This document shows positions 55,363-63,958 of a stretch of DNA of 64,000 nucleotides, in pieces. Made by a program: the position numbers and the translations under genes. The first letter of the stretch is position 1, and each line of letters begins with the position of its first letter. Below the pieces are notes generated by a model. The model was not told the origin of the DNA. It worked only from the letters and a program-made list of their open reading frames with translations, and searched no databases. Source of the stretch: Bacillus sp. AFS037270 (GTDB lineage Bacteria > Bacillota > Bacilli > Bacillales_B > DSM-18226); assembly GCF_002585305.1 (NCBI RefSeq), contig NZ_NUNF01000058.1, positions 1 to 64,000 on the forward strand, in the 5' to 3' direction.

Positions 55363-55398
55363 AAAAAACTCAAACATTACGCTGTATTGTTTGAGTTC
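55363..55398 (-). terminator. Terminator after ylaN
   Basis: ACTCAAACA and TGTTTGAGT around an 11-nt loop; minus strand continues TTTTTATTAA. Confidence 0.88.
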
Positions 55399-55409
55399 TT
55401 ATTTATGCA

Positions 55410-55694
55410 TTATTTTTTTAAGGATGCATCGTGTAGAGCCGACAATTCTCTCTCTAATTGGTCTAAGATTGTTTTTCCATCCTTAGCATCTATTAAGCCT
55501 AATCGCACAGCAAAGTCTATTTCTCTTGAAAGGCCAAACATTTGTGTATCCAATACCTCTTCATAAAGAGGGCATTGAGGCATCGTGAGATTGTCCATTT
55601 GCACTTTGATAAGCTTTAATATCTTTTCAGCGTCAGCCTGGAGCAAGGCATAGGCTTTTTCATGGTGATTCACGATCATTTCAGACGCCAACAT
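55410..55694 (-). CDS. ylaN: YlaN (UPF0358, DUF1507) protein
   Basis: A 94-aa, almost invariant helical protein with the family core [20 protein letters not shown] (near residue 29) and [18 protein letters not shown]. Essential under some conditions in B. subtilis, and tied to iron homeostasis through Fur. ATG at 55694 behind GGGGGGATCA. Monocistronic, ended by its own terminator. Confidence 0.93.
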   Translation of the reverse strand: MLASEMIVNHHEKAYALLQADAEKILKLIKVQMDNLTMPQCPLYEEVLDTQMFGLSREIDFAVRLGLIDAKDGKTILDQLERELSALHDASLKK

Positions 55695-55801
55695 TGATCC
55701 CCCCATTTCAGAGCGATAATTCAACTTATCTATAAATTTTACCGTTTAGACCACAAAATTGCAAGAACAATGAAGGATATTCACAAAAGGAGTTACCTTT
55801 T

Positions 55802-55830
55802 ATGACAACCTAGTCAAAAAAAGATATACT
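55802..55830 (+). promoter_or_regulatory. SigA promoter of the 55980 gene
   Basis: ATGACA, exactly 17 bp, TATACT, each five of six consensus positions. The start would be near 55837, giving a 5' leader of about 140 nt before the coding start. Confidence 0.55.
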
Positions 55831-55979
55831 AAGAAAGCGGAATCCATTTATTCTTGTACTAAAATAACGGATTAATTTATTATTATAAAGTACTCTTGTA
55901 TATTTGAGTTTTGAGTGTTAGTGGAAAGACATTTGACTAAAATTATATTCATGCAGACAAGACTTGAGGGGGATGGATG

Positions 55980-56477
55980 ATGGAAAATATCTTAACGATA
56001 GCAGGGAATGTAAAATTCACAATTACGCTTGATCCCGGTGTTTGGATTTTTGACGACCGTCGGGTTGATTTAACCACTTACTTTTCACAAGTAAAGGAGA
56101 CAACCGATTCCGATGAGGCCTACACAAAAGCAGTTTCTAAACACTGGGATCGTGAAATAATGGAGGGGGCAATTTATCCTCCAACATTAAAAACTGAAAA
56201 GAAATTTGAAAAAGAAAAGGTATTGACTGGTACTTTCGGAATTCCATTTAAACCATTTTTGTTAAATTCGGAGCCAGCTCCTGATGCCAAAAGCTTAGTT
56301 GTCCAAACAGCAACGGAGGAAATAGAATTTCCACTAGAAACCGCATATGACTTTATTTTAGGATATTCAAATAATGGTAAACCATTAACTTCTGATGGAC
56401 CTGTCCATATATATTTTGGTGATGGCTCTAATCAGAATAATCCTATTAAAAGTATAACTGGCTTTACCATTAAATAA
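55980..56477 (+). CDS. Conserved protein of unknown function (165 aa)
   Basis: A 165-aa soluble protein, MENILTIAGNVKFTITLDPGV at the N-terminus, beta-rich, with no signal peptide and no cysteine. Features include PGVWIFDDRRVDL and a C-terminal GPVHIYFGDGSNQNNP. I do not recognise a functional family. Two ATGs stand side by side (55977, 55980); the second has the better distance from GAGGGGG. A SigA promoter lies 150 bp upstream, and a strong hairpin follows. Confidence 0.75.
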   Translation: MENILTIAGNVKFTITLDPGVWIFDDRRVDLTTYFSQVKETTDSDEAYTKAVSKHWDREIMEGAIYPPTLKTEKKFEKEKVLTGTFGIPFKPFLLNSEPAPDAKSLVVQTATEEIEFPLETAYDFILGYSNNGKPLTSDGPVHIYFGDGSNQNNPIKSITGFTIK

Positions 56478-56498
56478 GAGAGAAATTGTACACCCTGC

Positions 56499-56529
56499 CT
56501 AAACGGGTGCCTGTTGGCACCCGTTTTAG
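56499..56529 (+). terminator. Terminator after the 55980 gene
   Basis: CTAAACGGGTGCC-tgtt-GGCACCCGTTTTAG, a 13-bp stem of GC-rich core, 21 bp past the stop. The T-run is short and lies within the stem. Confidence 0.65.
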
Positions 56530-56533
56530 ACAC

Positions 56534-56571
56534 GTCCTGCTCCAGGGTGTGATCAAGGTGCTTCCGCTTTT
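56534..56571 (-). repeat. Dispersed repeat, inverted copy
   Basis: Read on the minus strand it is AAAAGCGGAAGCACCTTG, then ATCACACCCTGGAGCAGGAC, closely matching the copy at 35829-35866. It lies between the 55980 gene and phoH. Confidence 0.55.
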
Positions 56572-56575
56572 GGTC

Positions 56576-57904
56576 CTATAATAAGTCGGCAGCCAATCGG
56601 GCTAGACCTGATCGTTCCCCTTTTAACAGCTTTACATGTCCGGAAATTTCCTGATCCTTAAACTTTTCCACTACATAAGTTAATCCATTGTTATAGGCAT
56701 CTAAATATGGATGATCAATCTGTTCAGGGTCCCCCATTAACACAATCTTACTGCCCTCTCCTACCCTTGTTAAAATCGTCTTCACTTCATGTTTGGTTAA
56801 GTTTTGGGCTTCGTCAATAATGATAAACTGCTTTGGCAGACTTCGACCGCGGATATATGTTAATGCCTCCACCTCGATCGAGCCCATCCCGGCTAGAATC
56901 GCATCTAGTTCACCCGGCTTTTTCGTATTAAATAAATATTCTAAGTTATCATAAATCGGCTGCATCCAAGGTCTAAGTTTCTCTTGTTTTTCTCCAGGCA
57001 AGAAACCGAGATCTTTTCCCACTGGAACGATCGGTCTTGCCACCAAAAGCTTTTTATATTCTCTAAAATCTTCTGTTTGCATTAGCCCCGAAGCAAGTGC
57101 AAGTAATGTTTTTCCTGTCCCAGCTTTACCGGTTAATGTAACAAGCGGGATATCCTTGCGCAGCAATAATTCGATTGCCATCGTCTGCTGTACATTTCGA
57201 GAGTGGATCCCCCATACATGTTCTTGATTTAACGTTAACTTTTTTACCTTCTTACTCGTTTTATCGACCATGCCTATGGCGGAAGCAGAACTGCCGAGTA
57301 CATCCTTCATGATTAGGAATTGATTCGGATAGAACGGATGGTTAGCTACCTCAGATAGTGATAATTCTCCTTTTTCGTAAAAACGGCCTAGCAATTCAAT
57401 TGGTAGTAGCAATTCAAAAAAACCTGTATATATATGTTCCACTTCGACTACTCTGTCATTCAAAAAATCCTCTGCTGTAAGTCCAATTGCATCTGCTTTT
57501 ACACGAACTAATGCATCTTTACTAACAATTATTACGGGCTTGCCATTTTCCTTCGCTTGTTCCTCTAAGTATAAATTCTTTGCCACCGCCAGAATTCGAT
57601 TATCATTTGTTTTTTCTACGAATATGTCTTGAAGTTCGTGAAAAGAGCGGTGGTTTAATTCAATTCTAATGGTTCCCCCATTCTCAAGAGGAATTTTTTC
57701 ATGAAGTTTCCCTGCTGCCCTTAGTCCATCGATTAAACGTGATACCTGTCTTGCATTCCTTCCAACTTCATCCATATATCTTTTCTTTGAGTCCACTTCT
57801 TCAAGGACCACTGCCGGAATCACGACTTCATTATCTTCAAACGAATAAATGGAATACGGGTCTTGGAGCAAGACATTTGTATCTAACACGTATATTTTAC
57901 TCAA
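56576..57904 (-). CDS. ylaK: PhoH family PIN-ATPase protein (YlaK)
   Basis: A 442-aa protein with an N-terminal PIN nuclease domain (YVLDTNVLLQDP at residues 4-15, acidic residues EVDSK and DNRILAV) and a C-terminal PhoH helicase-like ATPase domain with Walker A TGKAGTGKTLLAL near residue 259 and Walker B QFIIIDEAQNLT near 360. Predicted to act on RNA; no substrate shown here. TTG start with AGGAGGCG. The gene next to it, ylaJ, is divergent. Confidence 0.9.
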   Translation of the reverse strand: MSKIYVLDTNVLLQDPYSIYSFEDNEVVIPAVVLEEVDSKKRYMDEVGRNARQVSRLIDGLRAAGKLHEKIPLENGGTIRIELNHRSFHELQDIFVEKTNDNRILAVAKNLYLEEQAKENGKPVIIVSKDALVRVKADAIGLTAEDFLNDRVVEVEHIYTGFFELLLPIELLGRFYEKGELSLSEVANHPFYPNQFLIMKDVLGSSASAIGMVDKTSKKVKKLTLNQEHVWGIHSRNVQQTMAIELLLRKDIPLVTLTGKAGTGKTLLALASGLMQTEDFREYKKLLVARPIVPVGKDLGFLPGEKQEKLRPWMQPIYDNLEYLFNTKKPGELDAILAGMGSIEVEALTYIRGRSLPKQFIIIDEAQNLTKHEVKTILTRVGEGSKIVLMGDPEQIDHPYLDAYNNGLTYVVEKFKDQEISGHVKLLKGERSGLARLAADLL

Positions 57905-58114
57905 AGCAACGCCTCCTGGTTCACTGGTGTATGGCTTGTTAAATTAGTTTCAACAACCCTTTGCTAGATTGGACTTTGGTAAAATATATGTTTATTGGAA
58001 TAAAGATAGAAGACGTTCCGCACAATAATTGTTATCAAGACAATAAAACTTCTATGAGAGTCTACTGTTCAAGCCCATTTAACCATTAATTTATTATCTT
58101 GGAGGTGGATTATA

Positions 58115-58702
58115 ATGAAAATGATTCTTTTAACAACAGTCATTAGTTTACTATTAACAGGCTGTAATACCGCTGATCATAATGAGAATGCAAAAAACAG
58201 CAACCAGCTAGTAAACGTGAAAAACAGTTATATTAACAATGTAGACCAGAAGTCTGGGCAGGAAATTTCCAAACGTCTTGTTGAGCTCGCCACTAGTATT
58301 CCAAATGTGTCAGATGCAACTGCAGTAGTTTTGGGAAACTATGCCATTGTCGGAATTGATGTCAATGCGAAAATTGATCGGTCACAGGTTGGGTCCATTA
58401 AGTATTCTGTTGCAGAAAGTTTAAGAAAAGATCCATATGGGGCTAAAGCTATTGTTGTCGCAGATGCAGACACCAATCAGCGTTTACGGGAAATACAGGC
58501 GGATATTAAAAAAGGCAGGCCTATACAAGGAATTATGGAGGAACTCGCAGATGTCGCAGGACGGTTGATTCCGGAAGTACCGGGTGATTTAATTACTCCA
58601 AGCCCTAAAAATGCAACCGAAAAACCAGATCAAAAACTCAAGGGTAATGAAGAAAAGAAACTAAACAAAGAGCAGGAAGACCAGTCCAATCACTATAAGT
58701 AA
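58115..58702 (+). CDS. ylaJ: YhcN/YlaJ family sporulation lipoprotein
   Basis: A 195-aa lipoprotein: signal peptide with lipobox LTGC (Cys17), then the YhcN/YlaJ domain (about 55-150; SIPNVSDATAVVLGNYAIVGIDV is typical), then a polar Lys/Glu/Asn tail. Family members locate to the spore inner membrane and affect germination. ATG behind TTGGAGGTGG. Shares a bidirectional terminator with ylaL. Confidence 0.88.
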   Translation: MKMILLTTVISLLLTGCNTADHNENAKNSNQLVNVKNSYINNVDQKSGQEISKRLVELATSIPNVSDATAVVLGNYAIVGIDVNAKIDRSQVGSIKYSVAESLRKDPYGAKAIVVADADTNQRLREIQADIKKGRPIQGIMEELADVAGRLIPEVPGDLITPSPKNATEKPDQKLKGNEEKKLNKEQEDQSNHYK

Positions 58703-58710
58703 GGAAAGAA

Positions 58711-58747
58711 CAGAAAAAAAGCTTAGTTTTCACTAAGCTTTTTTCAT
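58711..58747. terminator. Bidirectional terminator, ylaJ / ylaL
   Basis: AAGCTTAG and CTAAGCTT around a 6-nt loop, flanked by A7 and T6. The ylaL stop codon lies in the right arm. Confidence 0.9.
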
Positions 58748-59188
58748 TGCATCCATAACTTGATTATCGAGCCTCTCTGCCGCTTTCTTATCATATGTTT
58801 TATCATATTGGACTTCTGTAACGATTTTCGAACCGTAAAACATAACGTCTCTCACTTCATTAATTGTTACTTCTACCAAAGCTAGTTTTAGTGGAACTCC
58901 AGATAATCGTTCTTCTTTAACACTTGCTTCCCCTTGAATCGAGTATGTAGATTCATTTGCAATTAAATTAATCACAACGTTTTTATTGTTATTGATATTT
59001 TCTAAAATCCGGGAACGATTATCAACAGCAAAATAGATAATCCCTTCGTTTTTAGCCAACACCCAGGAAATCGCACTAACATTTGGTCCCCCTGTTTCAT
59101 AATCAACAGTTGCCAAAGTTACGAATCGTTCTTTTTGCAGTTCATCAAATAATGGCTTGATAAGTTTTGGTTCTACTTGATTTGCCAT
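58733..59188 (-). CDS. ylaL: Pyridoxamine 5'-phosphate oxidase-like protein (YlaL)
   Basis: A 151-aa split-barrel flavin-binding-like protein: ERFVTLATVDYETGGPNVSAISWV near residue 20, IIYFAVDNRSRILENINNN near 50 and NVVINLIANESTYSIQGEA near 70 match the PNPOx-like superfamily. It is probably not a true pyridoxamine oxidase; FMN, F420 or heme binders share the fold. Gene name by place next to ylaJ. Confidence 0.75.
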   Translation of the reverse strand: MANQVEPKLIKPLFDELQKERFVTLATVDYETGGPNVSAISWVLAKNEGIIYFAVDNRSRILENINNNKNVVINLIANESTYSIQGEASVKEERLSGVPLKLALVEVTINEVRDVMFYGSKIVTEVQYDKTYDKKAAERLDNQVMDAMKKA

Positions 59189-59299
59189 TTATACACAACC
59201 CCTTTATTCATTCCTTTAAAAAACAGATAATCTCATATTACTACTATCCCTATTTTTCATCAACTCTAACCAATTGATTTACCAGTTGTTGTTTTATCA

Positions 59300-59308
59300 T
59301 GGTATACT
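59300..59308 (+). promoter_or_regulatory. Extended -10 promoter of ylaI
   Basis: TGG-TATACT, an extended -10, 50 bp before the ATG at 59358. No convincing -35 is seen. Confidence 0.45.
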
Positions 59309-59357
59309 ATATTACAAACATTCCGTTATTCGAAAGAAGAATTAAAGAGGTGCTTGA

Positions 59358-59558
59358 ATGAGAGTAAAATGTGTGATTTGCGATAAGATTGAACCAATAG
59401 ACGATGAATCCTTAATTGCAAAACGACTTCGGAATCGTCCCATTCATACATATATGTGTCATGACTGCAGTACTAGAATTACCGAAAAAACCAATGCGCG
59501 AATGGATTCAGGCAATTTCCACCTATACCGTCCAAAATCGGATAAGGATGAATGGTGA
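59358..59558 (+). CDS. ylaI: YlaI family zinc-ribbon-like protein (DUF2197)
   Basis: A 66-aa protein with two Cys pairs, CVICDK near residue 5 and CHDC near 34, suggesting one zinc site, and the conserved LAKRLRNRPIHTYMC-type middle (IAKRLRNRPIHTYMC). Function unknown. ATG behind AAAGAGGTG. Confidence 0.88.
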   Translation: MRVKCVICDKIEPIDDESLIAKRLRNRPIHTYMCHDCSTRITEKTNARMDSGNFHLYRPKSDKDEW

Positions 59559-59579
59559 TAGGAATAGTGAATCAAATGC

Positions 59580-59617
59580 AAAAACGCTTGTATACTTATC
59601 GTATACAAGCGTTTTTT
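59580..59617 (+). terminator. Terminator after ylaI
   Basis: AACGCTTGTATAC-ttatc-GTATACAAGCGTT, a 13-bp perfect stem followed by TTTTT. The A-rich left flank could let it act on both strands. Confidence 0.93.
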
Positions 59618-59664
59618 CTGTTTGAAAAATGTATAGCTGCAGTGCATAGGGCTTCCGTTTTCTT

Positions 59665-59955
59665 TTAATCAATCGGGTAGTCCTTATACTTTTCAGGTTC
59701 CTGATTAATTTGATTGATCATGATTTCAATTAATTCGCGGGGATAACGTCTCTTTTTTATTTCTTCTCCCTGTTGGTATGAAATATAATACATCAAATCA
59801 TCTTTTGTCGTTTCGATATTCGAGACAGAATGTTGTGCAGTGAGTATCTCTTCAAAGAAGTCCCGTGTCTCAACCGCTGCTTTGTCATCAGGACGGACAT
59901 CACAAACCACTTTTATGGTCAGCCAATTATAAAGTGCATCCTGTAATGATTGCAT
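59665..59955 (-). CDS. Conserved hypothetical protein downstream of ylaH
   Basis: A 96-aa acidic soluble protein (MQSLQDALYNWLTIKVVCDV at the start; RYPRELIEIMINQINQEP near the C-terminus). No motif recognised. ATG with GGGGGAGAG, one base after the ylaH stop, so it is surely in the typA-ylaH operon. I do not recall a B. subtilis equivalent in this place. Confidence 0.7.
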   Translation of the reverse strand: MQSLQDALYNWLTIKVVCDVRPDDKAAVETRDFFEEILTAQHSVSNIETTKDDLMYYISYQQGEEIKKRRYPRELIEIMINQINQEPEKYKDYPID

Positions 59956-59956
59956 T

Positions 59957-60286
59957 TTACTCTCCCCCTGTGACTCCGCTATTTGACTGTTTTTTAGTTT
60001 GGTGGAGGCGGATTTTATAAATAATCAATAATAACGCCGCGACACCTAACCCTTCTGCAATTGGTAATGCGTATGAGAAAAACAACATTAATACGCAGCC
60101 AACACAAAGGCTGAAATAAATCACAATATTTTTACCAAGGGGCAGCTTTTTTGCAAAACCTAGGCGATATACAATAACTGATAATACAACAATAAAAATA
60201 TATTGTAAGAGGACACCAGTTTTTATATCGTTCGTAAGTTCAATAAAGAATCTTAAACTTGGGGAGAAAGATCTTAATTCTTCCAC
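59957..60286 (-). CDS. ylaH: YlaH-like membrane protein
   Basis: A 109-aa protein with three hydrophobic helices (about residues 24-42, 51-71, 73-90) and a charged tail; matches the YlaH-like family. Function unknown. GTG start behind GAGAGGTG, 20 bp after typA and probably in its transcript. Confidence 0.85.
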   Translation of the reverse strand: MEELRSFSPSLRFFIELTNDIKTGVLLQYIFIVVLSVIVYRLGFAKKLPLGKNIVIYFSLCVGCVLMLFFSYALPIAEGLGVAALLLIIYKIRLHQTKKQSNSGVTGGE

Positions 60287-60306
60287 GGGTTTGCACCTCT
60301 CAATAC

Positions 60307-62145
60307 TTAACTCAATTCAGCATATTTTTTCTTTTTAGCCATTCTTTCCCGTTCATTTTTATCAAGAATTTTCTTTCTTAAACGAATGGATTCAGGTGTG
60401 ACTTCACAATATTCGTCGTCATTTAAGTACTCAAGAGATTCTTCTAACGTCATAATCCTAGGTTTTTTAATAACAGACGTCTGATCTTTGTTTGCAGAAC
60501 GAACATTGGTCGCTTGTTTTACCTTCGTGATATTAACAGTAATGTCGTTTTCACGAGTATGCTCCCCAACGATCATTCCTTCATATATTTCTGTACCAGG
60601 TTCAACGAAGATAGTACCACGATCTTCAACCTGCATAATTCCATAAGTGGAGGCTTTTCCAGATTCCATTGAAACAAGAACCCCTTGACGTCTTCCGCCC
60701 ACCTGTCCTTGAAGCATTGGCTGATAGCTGTCAAATGTATGATTAATAATTCCATAACCACGTGTCATCGTTAAAAATTCCGTAGTATAACCGATTAAAC
60801 CGCGTGCTGGAACATTAAAGATTAAACGCACTTGACCTGAACCATTATTAATCATATCAATCATTTCGCCTTTGCGTGCTCCAATTGATTCCATTACTGA
60901 CCCGGTATGTTCTTCTGGAACATCGATTTGAACACGTTCTACTGGCTCACAACGAACTCCATCAATTTCTTTTACAATTACTTCTGGTTTTGAAACTTGA
61001 AGCTCGTAGCCTTCGCGACGCATATTTTCGATTAAAATAGATAAATGGAGCTCACCACGGCCGGAAACAATCCATGCATCCGGTGAATCTGTATTTTCTA
61101 CCCGTAAGCTTACATCTGTCTGCAATTGAGCACGTAGTCTTTCTTCAATCTTTCTTGAAGTCAAGTACTTACCTTCTCTACCTGCAAATGGGCTGTTGTT
61201 AACAACAAAGGTCATTTGTAATGTAGGTTCATCAATTCTTAAGATCGGTAATGCTTCTTGGTGCTCAACCGGACAAACGGTTTCACCAACATTAATGTCC
61301 TCCATACCAGAAACTGCAATTAGGTCACCTGCTTTTGCTTCTTCCACTTCTTGACGTTTTAATCCAAAGAAGCCGAAGATTTTGGTAACACGGAATTGCT
61401 TAACAGAACCATCCACCTTCATAAGTGCAACCTGCTGTCCAACTTTCATTGTTCCACGGAATACACGTCCGATTCCAATACGACCTACATAATCATTATA
61501 ATCAAGCAATGCTACTTGGAACTGAAGCGGTTCATCACTATTATCGACTGGTGCCGGGATATGTTCCACAATCGCATCATATAATGACTTCATATTTTCA
61601 TCTTGTTTCTCAGGATCAGCACTTGCCGTACCATTGATCGCAGAGGCATAAACAACTGGGAACTCAAGCTGGTCTTCATTCGCACCAAGCTCAATAAATA
61701 AATCTAGTACTTCATCAATTACTTCTAATGGACGGGCAAAATCACGGTCAATTTTATTGACAACAACAATTGGGGTTAAGTTTTGTTCTAAAGCCTTCTT
61801 TAAGACAAAACGTGTTTGCGGCATACAGCCTTCATAGGCATCAACAACAAGCAGTACCCCATCAACCATCTTCATGATCCGTTCTACTTCGCCGCCGAAG
61901 TCAGCATGTCCTGGTGTATCCAAGATGTTGATTCGGGTATCTTTATATTGGATCGCTGTATTTTTTGCAAGGATCGTGATTCCGCGTTCTCTTTCTAAAT
62001 CATTAGAATCCATTGCACGTTCTTCCACATGCTCATTGGAACGAAATGTTCCCGATTGTTTTAGCAGTTGGTCTACCAACGTTGTTTTACCATGGTCAAC
62101 GTGGGCAATAATCGCTATATTACGTATATCATTTCTTATATTCAA
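60307..62145 (-). CDS. typA: Translational GTPase TypA (BipA)
   Basis: A 612-aa ribosome-binding GTPase of the EF-G/LepA superfamily, linked to stress, cold adaptation and 50S assembly. G1 [10 protein letters not shown] (residues 14-23), switch with RGITI, G3 [11 protein letters not shown] near 75, G4 [10 protein letters not shown] near 130, domain II about 200-300, an EF-G C-like domain, and the BipA-specific C-terminal domain with [23 protein letters not shown] start with GGAGTGG. Extended -10 promoter upstream. Confidence 0.97.
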   Translation of the reverse strand: MNIRNDIRNIAIIAHVDHGKTTLVDQLLKQSGTFRSNEHVEERAMDSNDLERERGITILAKNTAIQYKDTRINILDTPGHADFGGEVERIMKMVDGVLLVVDAYEGCMPQTRFVLKKALEQNLTPIVVVNKIDRDFARPLEVIDEVLDLFIELGANEDQLEFPVVYASAINGTASADPEKQDENMKSLYDAIVEHIPAPVDNSDEPLQFQVALLDYNDYVGRIGIGRVFRGTMKVGQQVALMKVDGSVKQFRVTKIFGFFGLKRQEVEEAKAGDLIAVSGMEDINVGETVCPVEHQEALPILRIDEPTLQMTFVVNNSPFAGREGKYLTSRKIEERLRAQLQTDVSLRVENTDSPDAWIVSGRGELHLSILIENMRREGYELQVSKPEVIVKEIDGVRCEPVERVQIDVPEEHTGSVMESIGARKGEMIDMINNGSGQVRLIFNVPARGLIGYTTEFLTMTRGYGIINHTFDSYQPMLQGQVGGRRQGVLVSMESGKASTYGIMQVEDRGTIFVEPGTEIYEGMIVGEHTRENDITVNITKVKQATNVRSANKDQTSVIKKPRIMTLEESLEYLNDDEYCEVTPESIRLRKKILDKNERERMAKKKKYAELS

Positions 62146-62212
62146 AAAATTCCACTCCTACCTTTATTCAAGAAATTGTTTTTATTTATAGTTTTTCATA
62201 TACAACTAAAAC

Positions 62213-62221
62213 ATTATACCA
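62213..62221 (-). promoter_or_regulatory. Extended -10 promoter of typA
   Basis: Minus-strand TGG-TATAAT, a consensus extended -10, about 68 bp before the typA TTG. Confidence 0.6.
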
Positions 62222-62312
62222 CAAATAAAGTGGAAACCTGAAATGATTTTATGTAAAATAAAAATAACATAGCAATTCTAATGTGTTTGAAAAGAAAAAG
62301 GGGTATGTACAG

Positions 62313-62498
62313 ATGAACAATATAAAATGGCCTTTACTCATTTATGCGATCCTTGCAGCAGCCAGTATTGTGGGAATCGGAATTGCAATTAGTGAACAAA
62401 GCATAATCGGGGGCCTCGGCAGTATTGTGGCTGTGATTGTTATTATGGGAATGGGTTTTAAAACAAAAAGAAAAATGCGTGAAAACGGAGAATTGTAA
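62313..62498 (+). CDS. ylaF: YlaF family membrane protein (DUF5325)
   Basis: A 61-aa protein with two transmembrane helices (about 5-24 and 30-47) and a basic tail KTKRKMRENGEL. Matches YlaF in size and place beside typA. ATG at 62313 with AAGGGG upstream; a longer frame to 62283 is less likely. Function unknown. Confidence 0.8.
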   Translation: MNNIKWPLLIYAILAAASIVGIGIAISEQSIIGGLGSIVAVIVIMGMGFKTKRKMRENGEL

Positions 62499-62643
62499 GA
62501 AAAGCGGAAGTCCCCGTTTAGCGACGTATGGACTGGAGCACATCGACTGAGATAAAGGAAACACGAAGAGCGAAAGCGATTCGATGTTGACTTATCGTAG
62601 GGAGATGGGCGAAGTCCACTAGTCGCTGGGGACTGGAGCTGGA
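62499..62643 (+). repeat. Dispersed repeat, long structured copy
   Basis: Begins GAAAAGCGGAAGTCCCCG right after the ylaF stop and ends GGGGACTGGAGCTGGAC. It can fold into nested stems: AGCGAC/GTCGCT (62520-62525, 62622-62627), TGGACT/AGTCCA (62529-62534, 62613-62618) and ACATCGA/TCGATGT (62540-62546, 62581-62587). It is the largest member of the family in this window. Confidence 0.65.
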
Positions 62644-62680
62644 CAATTCTCATAGTCAATTTTTATATTTTAGTATCAGC

Positions 62681-62711
62681 AATAAAAGCCTGGGCTGCCC
62701 CAGGCTTCTAT
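62681..62711 (-). terminator. Terminator after suhB
   Basis: AAGCCTGGG-ctgc-CCCAGGCTT, 9-bp stem; minus strand continues TTATTGCTG. Confidence 0.8.
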
Positions 62712-62728
62712 TTTTATAAGATGTAGTG

Positions 62729-63526
62729 CTACCACTCGCCGCCTTTTAAATAATCATTTAAAATTGTCTGGTGAAGCCCTGGTTTGGCAGCGAATAATGA
62801 ATTTTTCGAAAGAAAATCAAGTTTTTCCCCTCGTAAATTCGTTACTACTCCTCCAAGTTCTTCTAAAATAACTGCACCAGCTGCTACATCCCAAGGTGCA
62901 AGACGCATAGAGAAATAAGCATCTACCCTTCCAGTTGCTAAAAATACCAGTTCAAGGGCTGCAGTTCCATAAGACCGCGTCCCCCTGGCTTCTTTTACTA
63001 ATGGAATCAACAGATTATGGTCAATTCTTTTATTTTCAACAACCCATGTAGCATTAAGGGCAAGAATGGATTCTTTAACTGTAGTTTCTTTAAGCACGGG
63101 TATTGGTTTTCCATTTATGTATGCACCTTTTCCACGTATTGCGTGGTATAACTCATCATGGACAACATCATAAATGAGCCCTATTTTACCTATGCCATTC
63201 TCATAAACCCCGATCGATATGGCAAAATTCCTTTGCTGGTGAATAAAATTCATCGTACCGTCAATCGGATCGATTAACCAAACGACTCCTTCAAGGCTGT
63301 GAAGTTCATCCCCAAAACCCTCTTCGCCAATAATTTTATGCTCCGGATAAACCTCTTTAATATGTTGGATAAAAAATTGCTCAATTTCTCTATCAATATT
63401 TGTCACTAAATCATTAGGATTTGATTTCGTTTCAATATTTAATTTTGTCTTAAAGGATAAACGGATTTTCTCTCCTGCTTCTTTAACCCACTGCTTTGCA
63501 TGGGTATCAATAATTTCCCAATTCAT
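62729..63526 (-). CDS. suhB: Inositol monophosphatase family protein SuhB
   Basis: A 265-aa Mg-dependent phosphatase. Metal-site motifs: IIGEEGFGDE near residue 66, WLIDPIDGTMNFIHQ near 84 (DxxD...) and APWDVAAGAVILEELGG near 210. Substrates could be inositol phosphate or another sugar phosphate. ATG with GGAGGAAG. Place next to the ykzI-like gene recalls B. subtilis suhB (yktC). Confidence 0.92.
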   Translation of the reverse strand: MNWEIIDTHAKQWVKEAGEKIRLSFKTKLNIETKSNPNDLVTNIDREIEQFFIQHIKEVYPEHKIIGEEGFGDELHSLEGVVWLIDPIDGTMNFIHQQRNFAISIGVYENGIGKIGLIYDVVHDELYHAIRGKGAYINGKPIPVLKETTVKESILALNATWVVENKRIDHNLLIPLVKEARGTRSYGTAALELVFLATGRVDAYFSMRLAPWDVAAGAVILEELGGVVTNLRGEKLDFLSKNSLFAAKPGLHQTILNDYLKGGEW

Positions 63527-63673
63527 ATTCTTCCTCCATTCTTTCTATTATTCAATGTATGTAGTATGAAGCTTGATTATTAATTTGATGTACTTATAGC
63601 TTAATCAAATTAACCTGACACAGCAACTTTTTACCAAATGATCGTTCAACTAATCACACATCTGCACAATAAT

Positions 63674-63711
63674 AAACGAACTCCCCTTATTCTCATTTGG
63701 AGTTCGTTCAA
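63674..63711 (-). terminator. Terminator after the ykzI-like gene
   Basis: AACGAACTCC and GGAGTTCGTT form a 10-bp stem with a 14-nt loop; minus strand continues TATTATTG. Confidence 0.6.
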
Positions 63712-63775
63712 ATCAAGCGATAAATTATTTCTCCATGGTTCATTCCAACTTTGTACTCCTTAGATTATAAATCGA

Positions 63776-63958
63776 TCAAAAAGCCTTTAACCGTAATAAT
63801 TCCAAGCGGATTTTTTCTAATTTTTGCTTGCACTCTTTCATTTTCTTTTCATTTTTATCTTCAATTGCCTCAAATAATGTAGCCAATTCATAATCCATTT
63901 CTAATCTTAATACAGCTGTTCTTTCTTTTTCAGTCGCTTTTTTTAGGGATGTATTCAT
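63776..63958 (-). CDS. Small coiled-coil protein, YkzI-like
   Basis: A 60-aa highly charged helical protein (NTSLKKATEKERTAVLRLEM, then a heptad-like KKMKECKQKLEKIRLELLRL). ATG at 63958 with AGGTGA 8 bp upstream; a GTG at 63970 is part of that site. I relate it to YkzI by size and by its place beside suhB only; function unknown. Confidence 0.6.
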   Translation of the reverse strand: MNTSLKKATEKERTAVLRLEMDYELATLFEAIEDKNEKKMKECKQKLEKIRLELLRLKAF

